A DNA stretch of 57,041 nt. Source: JAGLTZ01 sp964637695 (GTDB lineage: Bacteria; Blakebacterota; Blakebacteria; Blakebacterales; Blakebacteraceae). The notes below the pieces were generated by a model, which saw only the letters and a list, made by a program, of their open reading frames with translations, did no database searches and was not told the DNA's origin. Position 1 is the first letter of the stretch, and each line of letters opens with the position of its first letter. Of this stretch, positions 14,677-23,863 are shown piece by piece. The stretch spans positions 1-57,041 of the forward strand of contig CAZWVF010000010.1 of NCBI GenBank assembly GCA_964637695.1. Direction: 5' to 3'. The position numbers and the translations under genes are program-made.

Positions 14677-17589
14677 ATGATCCGATCGAATATAAGTCCG
14701 CAGGGAATCCTGATTCGTTTCCTGTCTGCGACAGTTGCATTGATGATGATAATACCTGCAGGTGTCGGCGCACAGTCGGGCAGTGAGAAGCGGCCTCTCA
14801 CCCATGACGATTACGACAGCTGGAAGAGTATCCGCAGTCAGCAGATCTCCGCCAGCGGCCGGTGGATCTCATATCAGATCCAGCCTCAGGATGGTGAGGG
14901 GGAGCTGGTCATTCGTTCCACAAGGGTTGAAACTGAATACAGATTCGATCGGGGAAGCCTGGCGGGATTCTCGCGCGACAGCGGTTTCGTCATCTTCCTG
15001 GTATCGCCCTCTGAAGACTCCCTCGACGCCGCAAAAGCGGCCAAGAGAAAGGGACCGAACCTGCCGCAGAATCAGATGGTGATCATGTCTCTGGCAGATG
15101 GTTCCACTACTGCAATCGAAAGGGTGAAGAGTTTCCGACAGCCCGACGAGGCGTCGGGCTGGCTGGCATACCTGAAGGTGGAGCCTCCCGCCGAAGAGGA
15201 ACCGGAAGAGGGAGCTGAGGAAACCGGGGAGAAGCCGGCGGGAGGGAGAGGAGGTGGCGCGGGGAGACCGGGTCAGGCGGGCCGGTCCGGTGAAGACGGA
15301 GGTGATGAAGATGATAAAGACTTCGGTACCGAGCTTGTTCTGAGGTCTCTGGCCGATGGGACCGAAACCACCTACGAATCGGTTCTCGATTATCAGTTCA
15401 CCGAGAATGGAGAGTGGCTCCTCTACATCGTCTCGAGCGAGGAAAACCCCGATACCGACGGAGTATACGGACACAGGATCGGAGAGGCCGAAAGCAGTCC
15501 CGTTCTTGCAGGCGAGGGAAACTACCGGCGATGGACCATTAATGAGGAACAAACCCGTCTGGCCTTCCTTACCGATCGGGATGAATGGGAGTCGAATCCC
15601 AGGACATTCAACCTGTATGGATGGACGATCGGTGAGCCGGAAGCGCAGTTGTGGGTCTCCCACTCCTCCACATCAGGATTCCCTGCCGGAATGTCGGTCA
15701 GCGACCTGTCGGGTCTTTCGTTCACCGATGATGGAAGCATGATTCTCTTCGGGATCAAGGATTTCCCCGAGCCGAGAGAAGAAAAGAGCGAAGAGGGAGA
15801 AGAGGAAGCTGCGGAGGAGGAGGATGATGAGGAGACGGCAACCTTCGAACTGTGGCACTGGAATGATCCCTACACATACCCGCAGCAGAAGCGGATCATC
15901 GACCGGATCAGGAACGAAACCTATGAATCGGTCTACCATGTCAACAGCGGCAGATTCGTTCAGCTGGCAGATGAGGAGCTGGAGGACGTATCGCTGAGCG
16001 ATGACGGTTCCATTGCATTCGGGCAGACCGATAAGCCGTACACCAGACGGATCTCATACGATTCGGCCTACTATGACGTATACATCATGGATCCGGAGAC
16101 GGGGGCACGCACTCTTGTAGTGACCGAGAGCTACTTCAGGGCGAGTCTCTCACCCAATGCGAAGTATGTCTACTGGTTCGGAACCGACCGGCACTGGTAC
16201 GTCTATGACATCGCAGCCGGAACCACATCCAATATCACCTACGATATACCGGTCGATTTCTGGCGGAGAAACGCAGACAGGCCTCAACCCCCGGGGCCAT
16301 ACGGCAGAAGTCTTCGCTGGACCGATGATGATGCCACAGTACTGGTCAACGATGAATTCGACATCTGGGAGATCCAGCCGGACGGCTCCAGATACAGGAA
16401 CATTACCGAGGGTTTCGGCCGGGCCAACAACCTTTCCTTCAGTTATTACACATTCGACCGGGAAGTAGAGACAATCGATCCCGGTGCGTGGATGCTGCTG
16501 CGGACCACCAACACCGAGACGATGGCTTCGGGTTTCTACCGGGACAAGGTACGCGGCAGCAGAGAGCCGCAGCAGCTGCATATGGCTGATTACAGCTACG
16601 GTATTTCGGGCAAGGCGGACGACGCGGATGCGGTTCTGATTACCAGGCAGAGCTTCTTCGAATTTCCCGACCTGTGGCTGACAGATCCGGCCTTCAGGAA
16701 TTTCATGAACCTCTCCGATGTCGGAGCCCAGAAGGACGCATTCATATGGGGCCGTTCGGAACTGGTCAATTACTACAACGCCGATGGAGTCGAAATGAAG
16801 GGGATACTGACCAAGCCGGAGAATTTCGACCCTTCGCAGAAGTACCCGATGCTGGTCTACATATACGAGAAGCTGACAAGCGGCCTCCACCGTTTCACCA
16901 ACCCTTCACCCGGGTCATCGATCAACGCTTCCTATTATGTCAGCAACGGTTACATCATATGGGAACCCGACATCAACTACGGCACGGGCCATCCCGGTCA
17001 GGACGCCCTTAACTGTGTGGTTCCAAGTGTCGAGACGATCATCGACATGGGCTTTGTCGATCCCGAGAGGGTGGGATTGCAGGGCCACTCGTGGGGTGGC
17101 TACCAGGGTGCCTACATGATCACCCAGACAGACATCTTCGCGGCGGTTGAATCGGGAGCGCCGGTGTCGAACATGACCAGCGCCTACAACGGAATCCGCT
17201 GGCAGAGCGGCCTGGTACGCCAGATGCAGTACGAGCGCACACAGAGCCGCCTCGGTCGGACTCTCTGGAACGGCGGGATGATGCGTTACATCGAGAACTC
17301 ACCGATATTCTTCGCCGACAACATAAACACTCCGGTGCTGATCCTTCACAACGATGAGGATGGTGCAGTGCCGTGGTACCAGGGAATCGAGTTAATCATG
17401 GCGCTGCGTCGCCTGGGCAAGGTGGCCTTCATGTTCAACTACAACGGCGAGGCACACGGCCTGCGCCGGCGGCCGAACATGAAGGACTACACGATCCGTA
17501 TGCAGGAGTTCTTCGATCATTACCTGAAGGGCAGGCCTGCCCCCGACTGGATGATCAACGGCATCCAGGCATGGGAAAAGGAGAAATAG
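14677..17589 (+). CDS. Exported S9-family prolyl oligopeptidase-like serine peptidase
   Basis: A 970-residue protein with a signal peptide (cleavage near GVGAQS), a long N-terminal beta-propeller-like region and a C-terminal alpha/beta-hydrolase domain. The catalytic triad is visible: nucleophile Ser in GHSWGGYQGA (~808), Asp in HNDEDGAVPW, and His in GEAHGLRRR. Two acidic, Gly/Glu-rich insertions (about residues 170-215 and 365-390) interrupt the propeller and look like flexible loops. The ATG at 14677 follows GAGGG at a proper distance. Its last 70 bases overlap, on the opposite strand, the end of the following M28 gene. Confidence 0.92.
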   Translation: MIRSNISPQGILIRFLSATVALMMIIPAGVGAQSGSEKRPLTHDDYDSWKSIRSQQISASGRWISYQIQPQDGEGELVIRSTRVETEYRFDRGSLAGFSRDSGFVIFLVSPSEDSLDAAKAAKRKGPNLPQNQMVIMSLADGSTTAIERVKSFRQPDEASGWLAYLKVEPPAEEEPEEGAEETGEKPAGGRGGGAGRPGQAGRSGEDGGDEDDKDFGTELVLRSLADGTETTYESVLDYQFTENGEWLLYIVSSEENPDTDGVYGHRIGEAESSPVLAGEGNYRRWTINEEQTRLAFLTDRDEWESNPRTFNLYGWTIGEPEAQLWVSHSSTSGFPAGMSVSDLSGLSFTDDGSMILFGIKDFPEPREEKSEEGEEEAAEEEDDEETATFELWHWNDPYTYPQQKRIIDRIRNETYESVYHVNSGRFVQLADEELEDVSLSDDGSIAFGQTDKPYTRRISYDSAYYDVYIMDPETGARTLVVTESYFRASLSPNAKYVYWFGTDRHWYVYDIAAGTTSNITYDIPVDFWRRNADRPQPPGPYGRSLRWTDDDATVLVNDEFDIWEIQPDGSRYRNITEGFGRANNLSFSYYTFDREVETIDPGAWMLLRTTNTETMASGFYRDKVRGSREPQQLHMADYSYGISGKADDADAVLITRQSFFEFPDLWLTDPAFRNFMNLSDVGAQKDAFIWGRSELVNYYNADGVEMKGILTKPENFDPSQKYPMLVYIYEKLTSGLHRFTNPSPGSSINASYYVSNGYIIWEPDINYGTGHPGQDALNCVVPSVETIIDMGFVDPERVGLQGHSWGGYQGAYMITQTDIFAAVESGAPVSNMTSAYNGIRWQSGLVRQMQYERTQSRLGRTLWNGGMMRYIENSPIFFADNINTPVLILHNDEDGAVPWYQGIELIMALRRLGKVAFMFNYNGEAHGLRRRPNMKDYTIRMQEFFDHYLKGRPAPDWMINGIQAWEKEK

Positions 17590-19733
17590 TAACTTACGTC
17601 TATCAACAGCCCGGCCGCCTGAAGATCCTCCAGGTAGGTGACTATCGATTCTAGGGATTGCGGGCCGAACTCCGCACTGACTGCATTCCGGATTTCGAGG
17701 GCATTCCGGGTACCGTTTACGAAATTGACGATTTCATATCGCAGAGTCGGCTGCTGCATCAGGGCTCTTCCTGCTCCCTCCGTATAGTACCTGCGGCGAT
17801 CTGCAGAGAGGTGATCGAGGAACCAGTCGTCGGTTATCGGTCCGCTTGTGGTCCGTTCGTAGACCAGGCTCCTGGCTTCCTTCCGCTCGGGAATGCTGTC
17901 GATAGGCAGCAGCTGCGGCAATCGAAGAATTCCCAGATCACTCATGATCCTGCTCAGCTCGGTTTCCATCACACTCTCTTTTATTACCGATCCGTGTGAT
18001 CCGAGGGCGGCACGGGCACGGGTGACTGCCTGTCGGAAAGCCATCAGGGTGGATGAATCGACGTCGGCGGTGACCAGTCGCATGAGGGTTGAGACAGCCC
18101 GGAATTCCCTCTCGAGCTGAGCTTCCAGCAGTTTCTCCGAATCCTCTTTCAGAAGGGCCAGCTCGATATCCTCCATGTTCCTGTCCATAGTGGCCAGCAG
18201 TTCGATGGAAGAACGTTTATCCAGCGCCAGACGCTTGAGTGCCTCTGCCACCTGAACCTCGAGAAGAGCATCTGCACTCGAGGGATCGAAACAGGCCAGG
18301 GACCAGGCGGCTGCTGTTGCGATCAGCTCCGCCCGCTTCAATGTTGTAGGATCGATCTTGTCAGGCGTTTCGTCGCTGGTGTGGTAGAAGGGATCGGGCC
18401 ATGTGTTGAGCATCACGGAGGGCACACCGATCGCTCCGTCAATGAACATGTAGTGATCGGATCCACCCGAATAGGGTACTACCCTGTAATTCATCGGTTG
18501 TGATGTGCCTCGCGGTTCGTGGGTGTCGAGACCTGAGACCCAGGAGGCTGCACCGCTGATGACCAGATCGAGTATGGATGATGATGAGGCCGGATTCTTA
18601 ATAACCTGCAGAACACTGTACTGCGCGGGAGTGCCTACCATGTCGAGGTTTATCCCGAATGCGGTCCTCCGGCTGACTTCGGGATGGGCATCGAGCCATG
18701 CCGCTGTACCGTACATCTCCGCCACCCAGAGGAAGCGTATGGTCCGTTCCGGTCGACCGAGACGTTCACTTTCGATGAGTGCTGTAAGGCCCCGGGCAAT
18801 GTCGAGCAGTGCGGCCGATCCCGATGCATTGTCGTTGGAGCCCGGTTTCGGATGGTCGAGATGGGCCATCAGGATGATCTCCTGATCCGGGTAGAGGTAA
18901 CCGGGGATGGTCGCGGTGACAATGTCGAGTGATCCATCCTTCAGCTCACCATTTTCAACCAGAGCGTGAAGGCGTACCTCTTCACCGCTGGAGAGAAGGG
19001 CCTTTAATTCCTGAGCAGTACGGTAACTGATATTAAAGCCCCACCTGATGCGTTCCCTCTCACCGGCTTTGGGCCACATGCCCGTGTATCTGACCTGGTC
19101 GGGGTATTGAGGCCTGTCATTCCAGCACACAACACCCAGAGCACCGTGACGGAGCACGGCCAGCCTGTGAACTTCGCCCCCGTAACCGCTGGCCAGGACA
19201 ATCTTCCCCGTAACGTCTGTTGATTCATAGAATTCGGGATCGAGACCTGTGCCGGCGTCAATCAGTATCCCCTCCTCATCAGCTGATGCCGAAAGAGTAA
19301 CCAGGGCGTTGGCGATCTCGCTGTAGCGGGTCAGCAGTCTTCGCCCGGGCGCTACCAGCCATAACTCGGCCTCCTCCACTGTCCATCCGACAGGAGAGAG
19401 CCAGGTAGAATACGATCTGCGCCCGTCGGAAGGGAAAGACTCGATCTCCGCATCATCCAGACCGTACTGAAGAAGCTGCCGGCGCACGTAGACGGCCGAT
19501 TCCCTCATCATCGGCGACGCCTGGATCCTGTGGTACCGGGCTATTTCGCGGACATGGTGCATCGCGATCTCGCCCGAGAGTTCTTCGGATATGGCCCGGG
19601 CATCGGCACGACTGAGCGGCAGGTCGGCCCGAATAGTGGAACCGCTGTCCTGAGCGGCAGCCGGAGAGGGGAGGAGGATCAAAGTTGCGGTTACCATCGC
19701 CATGCCGACCCGAATAAAAATTCTCTTTGTCAT
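17520..19733 (-). CDS. Exported M28-family peptidase with C-terminal helical/winged-helix-like region
   Basis: A 737-residue protein from the ATG at 19733, which follows GGGGAG; a longer frame to 19757 lacks this. The signal peptide ends near PAAAQ. The M28 zinc ligands are visible: AHLDHPKPGSNDNASG, WVAEMYG, NLDMVG and HTSDETPDK. A helical region (~510-640) and a small domain resembling a winged helix (~660-715, EIRNAVSAEFGPQSLESIVTYLEDLQAAGLL) follow. The final ~23 residues are encoded antisense to the S9 gene's 3' end and do not look like the rest, which suggests loss of an earlier stop codon. Confidence 0.85.
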   Translation of the reverse strand: MTKRIFIRVGMAMVTATLILLPSPAAAQDSGSTIRADLPLSRADARAISEELSGEIAMHHVREIARYHRIQASPMMRESAVYVRRQLLQYGLDDAEIESFPSDGRRSYSTWLSPVGWTVEEAELWLVAPGRRLLTRYSEIANALVTLSASADEEGILIDAGTGLDPEFYESTDVTGKIVLASGYGGEVHRLAVLRHGALGVVCWNDRPQYPDQVRYTGMWPKAGERERIRWGFNISYRTAQELKALLSSGEEVRLHALVENGELKDGSLDIVTATIPGYLYPDQEIILMAHLDHPKPGSNDNASGSAALLDIARGLTALIESERLGRPERTIRFLWVAEMYGTAAWLDAHPEVSRRTAFGINLDMVGTPAQYSVLQVIKNPASSSSILDLVISGAASWVSGLDTHEPRGTSQPMNYRVVPYSGGSDHYMFIDGAIGVPSVMLNTWPDPFYHTSDETPDKIDPTTLKRAELIATAAAWSLACFDPSSADALLEVQVAEALKRLALDKRSSIELLATMDRNMEDIELALLKEDSEKLLEAQLEREFRAVSTLMRLVTADVDSSTLMAFRQAVTRARAALGSHGSVIKESVMETELSRIMSDLGILRLPQLLPIDSIPERKEARSLVYERTTSGPITDDWFLDHLSADRRRYYTEGAGRALMQQPTLRYEIVNFVNGTRNALEIRNAVSAEFGPQSLESIVTYLEDLQAAGLLIDVSYYFSFSHAWMPLIIQSGAGLPFR

Positions 19734-19901
19734 TATTATCTCCCCATTGCCTCTCAAGCGTTCATACTGGTGGTTCTATGGTCATATCTACCCGAATCGG
19801 GTGTCAACCTGGAAGGTGAAACTTCATTGCGCGGTAAGCCGTATCTCCTATAAGAAGTTATTGGTGGGATTCGTCTATTATACAGAGGGGGGTGTTCTCA
19901 G

Positions 19902-20963
19902 ATGTTCCGTAACAGAACAGGTGTCCTTTTTGCTGCACTATTCCTGCTTGCAGCCGGCATAGTTGATTCCTCAGTCCAGGCGCAGAGCAACGGTCAGTAC
20001 ATACTCGAAGGCAGCAATGTTGCCGTTTACAATCTGGTCGGCACGCTGAGGGTGGAGGGTGGAAGTGGTGCAAATGTGCTGGTGGAAGTCACAATCTCCG
20101 GCAGTGATGCCGACGAGGTCAGGATAGAGAGCGGCAGCGTCAGGGGCCGGTCGACTCTGAGGGTAGTTTACGACACCAATAGAATTGTCTACTCCGAACT
20201 GGGCAGGGGTTCCACGTCCGTGCTCCGGGTCCGCAGGGATGGGACGTGGGGAGGATCTTCAGGAGGAACGCGTCGTGTAACCGTTGCCGGATCAGGGAGA
20301 GGACTGAGAGCTTACGCTGACATAGTCGTGACGGTTCCGGAAGGGAAGAAGTTCTCCGGGTACATCGGTGCCGGAAAGATAGACGCCGAGAACATCTCTG
20401 GAGATTTCGTATTCGATACCGGTTCTGGTAATGTGACGGTGGTTGGGATAACCGGATCTCTCCTTGTCGATACCGGCTCGGGAAGGGTGACCGTCAGCGA
20501 CGCACAGGCAGATGTGAAAGTCGATACAGGTTCCGGTCGGGTCAACCTCTCCGGCGTATCTGGTAATGAAATTCTGGTCGATACGGGTTCGGGCCGGGTG
20601 ACGGGAACAGAGATAAGCGCCGACAAACTTGTGATCGATACAGGTTCGGGAAGTATCAACTTCGATGCAGTCAGCGGACGGGATATAAACCTGGACACCG
20701 GCAGCGGCAGTGTGGAGATTCAGCTTCTGACCGACATCGACAAAATGGTGATAGATACGGGATCGGGGGGTGTGACCGTCCGGGTACCCTCCAACCTGAA
20801 TGCAAATATCGAGATCGACATAGGCAGCGGTGGAATCACCATTGATATACCGATCGAGTATATTAAGAAGGAACGCACATATGTTCGCGGTCAGATCGGG
20901 GATGGAAACGGGCACATTTACATTGACACCGGTTCCGGGAGCGTAAGAATCTATCCGAATTAG
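19902..20963 (+). CDS. Exported beta-repeat protein with nine D-x-GSG repeats (DUF4097-like)
   Basis: A 353-residue protein with a signal peptide (cleavage near VQAQS). From residue ~165 to the end it carries nine regularly spaced units built on (V/I)DTGSG(R/S/G)V, one of them DIGSG, roughly 18-20 residues apart. Alternating strands and Gly-rich turns predict a right-handed beta-helix or a DUF4097-type fold, as in putative adhesins. The repeats are near-identical at turn positions and varied between, a sign of internal duplication. GGGGGG precedes the ATG by nine bases. It lies 33 bases before a second DUF4097-type gene. The DTGS motif resembles aspartic protease active sites but here is structural. 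Confidence 0.8.
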   Translation: MFRNRTGVLFAALFLLAAGIVDSSVQAQSNGQYILEGSNVAVYNLVGTLRVEGGSGANVLVEVTISGSDADEVRIESGSVRGRSTLRVVYDTNRIVYSELGRGSTSVLRVRRDGTWGGSSGGTRRVTVAGSGRGLRAYADIVVTVPEGKKFSGYIGAGKIDAENISGDFVFDTGSGNVTVVGITGSLLVDTGSGRVTVSDAQADVKVDTGSGRVNLSGVSGNEILVDTGSGRVTGTEISADKLVIDTGSGSINFDAVSGRDINLDTGSGSVEIQLLTDIDKMVIDTGSGGVTVRVPSNLNANIEIDIGSGGITIDIPIEYIKKERTYVRGQIGDGNGHIYIDTGSGSVRIYPN

Positions 20964-20996
20964 TCCCGGGATTGATCCGACAGCAGGCACTCTTTG

Positions 20997-22034
20997 ATGT
21001 CATGTACTGATCAGCGACATAAATCAATTCAGGCACTATCGACGGCGGTCCTGGCCGCCGTCTTGCTTTCAGGCATCTCTCCATCCGTTCTGCAGGCCCA
21101 GCAGGGCAGGTTCTTCGAGCGGACTCTCGAACTGCGTGAAGGGAGCACCTTCCAGCTCACGAATGCATCAGGTGATATCACGGTCCGGGGAGTAACGGGA
21201 CGCTATGCCACAATCCGGGGCATCAAGACCGTTGAAGAGATGAACAGTGCAGATTCGGTCTCCCTGCTGGAAGCCACCACGATGATGGTAGGGGGGGTAG
21301 AAGAGTCGGTCTCGGTTGCGTTACGCCAGCCGCCGGCGGTGCTGCGAGGTGAGGCAGCGCCTGTGAGTGTAACCTTTACAATCGAGATTCCTCTGGATGT
21401 CGCTCTGGTACTGCGTTCCACGTCTGGAAATATCAAAGTGTCGGGTATGGAACGTGAGATCAGCCTCGAAAGTGACAGCGGCAGCATTTCTGTTACTGAC
21501 GTCGCAGGATACGTCTCTGCGGGCTCGGTGCGAGGTACTATCTCGATCGAGAAGGGAAGCAGCGGCGCCAGTGCCAATACCGTCTCCGGAGATATAAAGC
21601 TCACGGATGTTGACGATCGTATCCGTGCTACGTGCGTGTCAGGTGATATTACGATCAGGGGAGGCGTTCTGACGGAGATCCGGGCCAACAATACCGGTGG
21701 CGACATTCAGTTCGATGGACCGGTAGTGATTGGCGCCCGCTATCAGTTGACGAGTCATTCCGGGGATATTGAGTTCATCGCGGGGGAGGAAAGCGGTTTC
21801 CAGGTCAGCCTCAGCACTGTATCGGGCGGCATTTCGGCTCCCCTCGAACTCAACCTTACCGGTAACCGGACGAGCAGACGCTCATTGATCGGCATTATCC
21901 GCAATTCAGATGCCTCGGTGGAACTGACCGCATTTTCAGGCGACATCACTCTCATCACCTCTCGCCGACCGGAACCAGCGTGTTTCCGGACGGAAACCGG
22001 CAGCATTCTCTCAATAGTAAAGAAAGAGAATTGA
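20997..22034 (+). CDS. Exported DUF4097-type beta-repeat protein
   Basis: A 345-residue protein with an N-terminal signal peptide (hydrophobic core ALSTAVLAAVLLSGI, cleavage near LQAQQ). The body repeats strands with the pattern (T/V)SG(D/N)I: SGDITVRGV, SGNIKVSGM, SGSISVTDV, SGDIKLTDV, SGDITIRGG, GGDIQFDGP, SGDIEFIAG, SGDITLITS. This is the DUF4097 adhesin-like beta-solenoid pattern and parallels the preceding DTGSG protein, so the two are probably diverged duplicates secreted together. Function is unknown. The gene is read from ATG 20997 (a TTG directly precedes it). The stop codon lies inside the left 55-base copy flanking the second gap. Confidence 0.75.
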   Translation: MSCTDQRHKSIQALSTAVLAAVLLSGISPSVLQAQQGRFFERTLELREGSTFQLTNASGDITVRGVTGRYATIRGIKTVEEMNSADSVSLLEATTMMVGGVEESVSVALRQPPAVLRGEAAPVSVTFTIEIPLDVALVLRSTSGNIKVSGMEREISLESDSGSISVTDVAGYVSAGSVRGTISIEKGSSGASANTVSGDIKLTDVDDRIRATCVSGDITIRGGVLTEIRANNTGGDIQFDGPVVIGARYQLTSHSGDIEFIAGEESGFQVSLSTVSGGISAPLELNLTGNRTSRRSLIGIIRNSDASVELTAFSGDITLITSRRPEPACFRTETGSILSIVKKEN

Positions 22035-22235
22035 ACTGAAAGCTCCCGTCAGAACCATGCTGGTCACCAATGTTCGGCAANNNNNNNNNNNNNNNNNNNN
22101 NNNNNNNNNNNNNNNNNNNNNNNNNNNNNNNNNNNNNNNNNNNNNNNNNNNNNNNNNNNNNNNNNNNNNNNNNNNNNNNNGAGAATTGAACTGAAAGCTC
22201 CCGTCAGAACCATGCTGGTCACCAATGTTCGGCAA
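22026..22235. other. Artefactual assembly gap (100 N) flanked by identical 55-base copies
   Basis: Bases 22026-22080 and 22181-22235 are identical over 55 positions around Ns 22081-22180, the same overlap length as the first gap. Collapsing the copies places the thiE ATG 22 bases after the DUF4097 stop codon, so no coding sequence is lost. Confidence 0.95.
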
Positions 22236-22823
22236 TATGGACGTGACCGGAATCTGGAAGTTGCGCGCCAGGTCCTCGACGCCGGGATAGAGGCGATACA
22301 CGTACGCGAAAAACATTGGGACGCGAGCGAAATTCTGGATTTCACCCTCGAGATGATCGCTCTGGCTGAACCATTCCAGGCTCGTGTGGTTGTCAACGAC
22401 CGGCTCGATGTGGCGCTCAGCTCCGGTGCTTCAGGTGTACATCTCGACGATGATGCTCTTCATCCCGAAGCGGCGAGGGAGCAGGCAAGGCTGCTTGAGC
22501 TGGATGATTTCCTGATAGGCGTACAGGTTCACAATCGGGCGGACGTTGCCCGGGCTTCGGCCGGAACTGCTGATTACGTACTCTTCGGCCCCGTTTTCTC
22601 ATCTCCCGATGAGGCAGAGTTCGGTGAGTCCCGTGGAATAGAAGCACTCGGTGTGGTATGTGCAGACAAGTGGGTACCGGTTCTGGCAGCCGGAGGGATC
22701 ACACCGCAGAATACAGTTCAGATCATGAGCACCGGTGCAGCAGGTGTGGCCTGTACCAGAGTTCTCTTCGACGCCGACGATCCAGGCGAAGTGGCCCGAC
22801 GCCTGGTCGAAGCAGCTCAATAG
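22212..22823 (+). CDS. thiE: Thiamine-phosphate synthase
   Basis: A 203-residue TIM-barrel enzyme that joins HMP-pyrophosphate and thiazole phosphate to form thiamine phosphate. Family signatures: IEAIHVREKHWDA (beta-2, usually VQLREK), VVVNDRLDVALSSGASGVHLDDD, ADYVLFGPVFSS, and the phosphate-binding VLAAGGITPQN near residue 155-165. The ATG used falls within the first barrel strand (LVTN), and the frame is open a further 12 codons upstream in the collapsed sequence without an ATG/GTG, so the true start may be a rarer codon or the N-terminus is short. No other thiamine genes and no TPP riboswitch were recognised nearby. Confidence 0.87.
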   Translation: MLVTNVRQYGRDRNLEVARQVLDAGIEAIHVREKHWDASEILDFTLEMIALAEPFQARVVVNDRLDVALSSGASGVHLDDDALHPEAAREQARLLELDDFLIGVQVHNRADVARASAGTADYVLFGPVFSSPDEAEFGESRGIEALGVVCADKWVPVLAAGGITPQNTVQIMSTGAAGVACTRVLFDADDPGEVARRLVEAAQ

Positions 22824-22975
22824 GTTGCACAGCAGACCTTCCGATAGAGCAGAAACCGCAATTTCAGCAGTAGAATCATATGTAAGTGTATCTTTATGTT
22901 AGCCCGGTGAGGCCTGACATACATATTTAGGTCTGTTCTGATAGTGCGGGGATCTGAACATCCTGAGGAGGAAGC

Positions 22976-23863
22976 ATGGATCCAATTCTGACAACCGAGT
23001 TCGAAGGGCTTAAGCTGGCAGGTCGCGGCAAGGTCCGCGACATCTACGATTTCGACGATCACCTGCTCATTGTAGCCTCAGATCGTCTCTCTGCTTTCGA
23101 TGTGGTTCTACCGACCCCGATACCTGACAAGGGGAAGGTTCTGACCCAGATCTCTTCCTACTGGTTTTTAAAGATGTCCTCCATCGTTCCCAATCACATC
23201 GTCTCGGTGGTGCCGGAAGAATTTCCCGAAGAGACGCACCCGTATGCTGAACAGCTTGAAGGACGAAGCATGTTCGTCAAGCGGTGTGATCCCCTGCCCG
23301 TGGAATGTGTTGTGAGAGGATATGTCGCCGGGTCGGGCTGGAAGGAGTATCAGGAGGAATCCTCGATCAGCGGCATAGGACTGCCGGCGGGCCTTCAGCT
23401 CTCGGACAAGCTGTCTGAACCGATCTTCACACCCGCAACCAAAGCAGAGCGGGGGACGCACGACGAGAACATTTCTTTCGAGAAAATGGAATCGATAATC
23501 GGTTCCGAGCTTGCCGGCAGAGCGAAAGAGCTTTCGATCCAGATCTATCTGAAAGGATCGGAGGAGGCCTCCCGGAAGGGAATCATCATCGCCGATACCA
23601 AATTCGAATTCGGGCTCCTCGGCGATGAACTGATTCTCATTGATGAGGTGCTTACTCCCGACTCCTCCAGGTTCTGGCCGGCCGAAACATACACGCCCGG
23701 TATTTCACAGGAGAGTCTGGACAAGCAGTACGTCCGCAATTATCTGGAGACGCTCGACTGGGACAAGACCGATCCGGGACCGGAACTTCCCGAAGAAGTC
23801 GTGATGGAAACCTCCAGGAGGTACCTGAAGATATTCGAATGGCTCACCGATGGTACCTTATAA
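22976..23863 (+). CDS. purC: Phosphoribosylaminoimidazole-succinocarboxamide synthase (SAICAR synthase)
   Basis: A 295-residue enzyme of de novo purine synthesis that couples CAIR and aspartate using ATP. Family landmarks: GRGKVRDIYDFDDHLLIVASDRLSAFD at the N-terminus, VECVVRGYVAGSGWKEY, and IIIADTKFEFG. The length fits the longer class of PurC, as in eukaryotes and several bacterial phyla, rather than the ~240-residue Escherichia coli form. A good Shine-Dalgarno (GAGGAGG) precedes the ATG. The 152-base spacer after thiE suggests its own promoter, though I see no clear -35/-10. The last 14 bases overlap the DUF5916 gene, coupling an exported protein to a metabolic enzyme. Confidence 0.95.
   Translation: MDPILTTEFEGLKLAGRGKVRDIYDFDDHLLIVASDRLSAFDVVLPTPIPDKGKVLTQISSYWFLKMSSIVPNHIVSVVPEEFPEETHPYAEQLEGRSMFVKRCDPLPVECVVRGYVAGSGWKEYQEESSISGIGLPAGLQLSDKLSEPIFTPATKAERGTHDENISFEKMESIIGSELAGRAKELSIQIYLKGSEEASRKGIIIADTKFEFGLLGDELILIDEVLTPDSSRFWPAETYTPGISQESLDKQYVRNYLETLDWDKTDPGPELPEEVVMETSRRYLKIFEWLTDGTL

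Noticed and set aside
19902..20963. DTGS motifs as aspartic-protease active sites
   Set aside because: The motif occurs eight times at regular spacing with no paired flap or second lobe; it marks solenoid turns.
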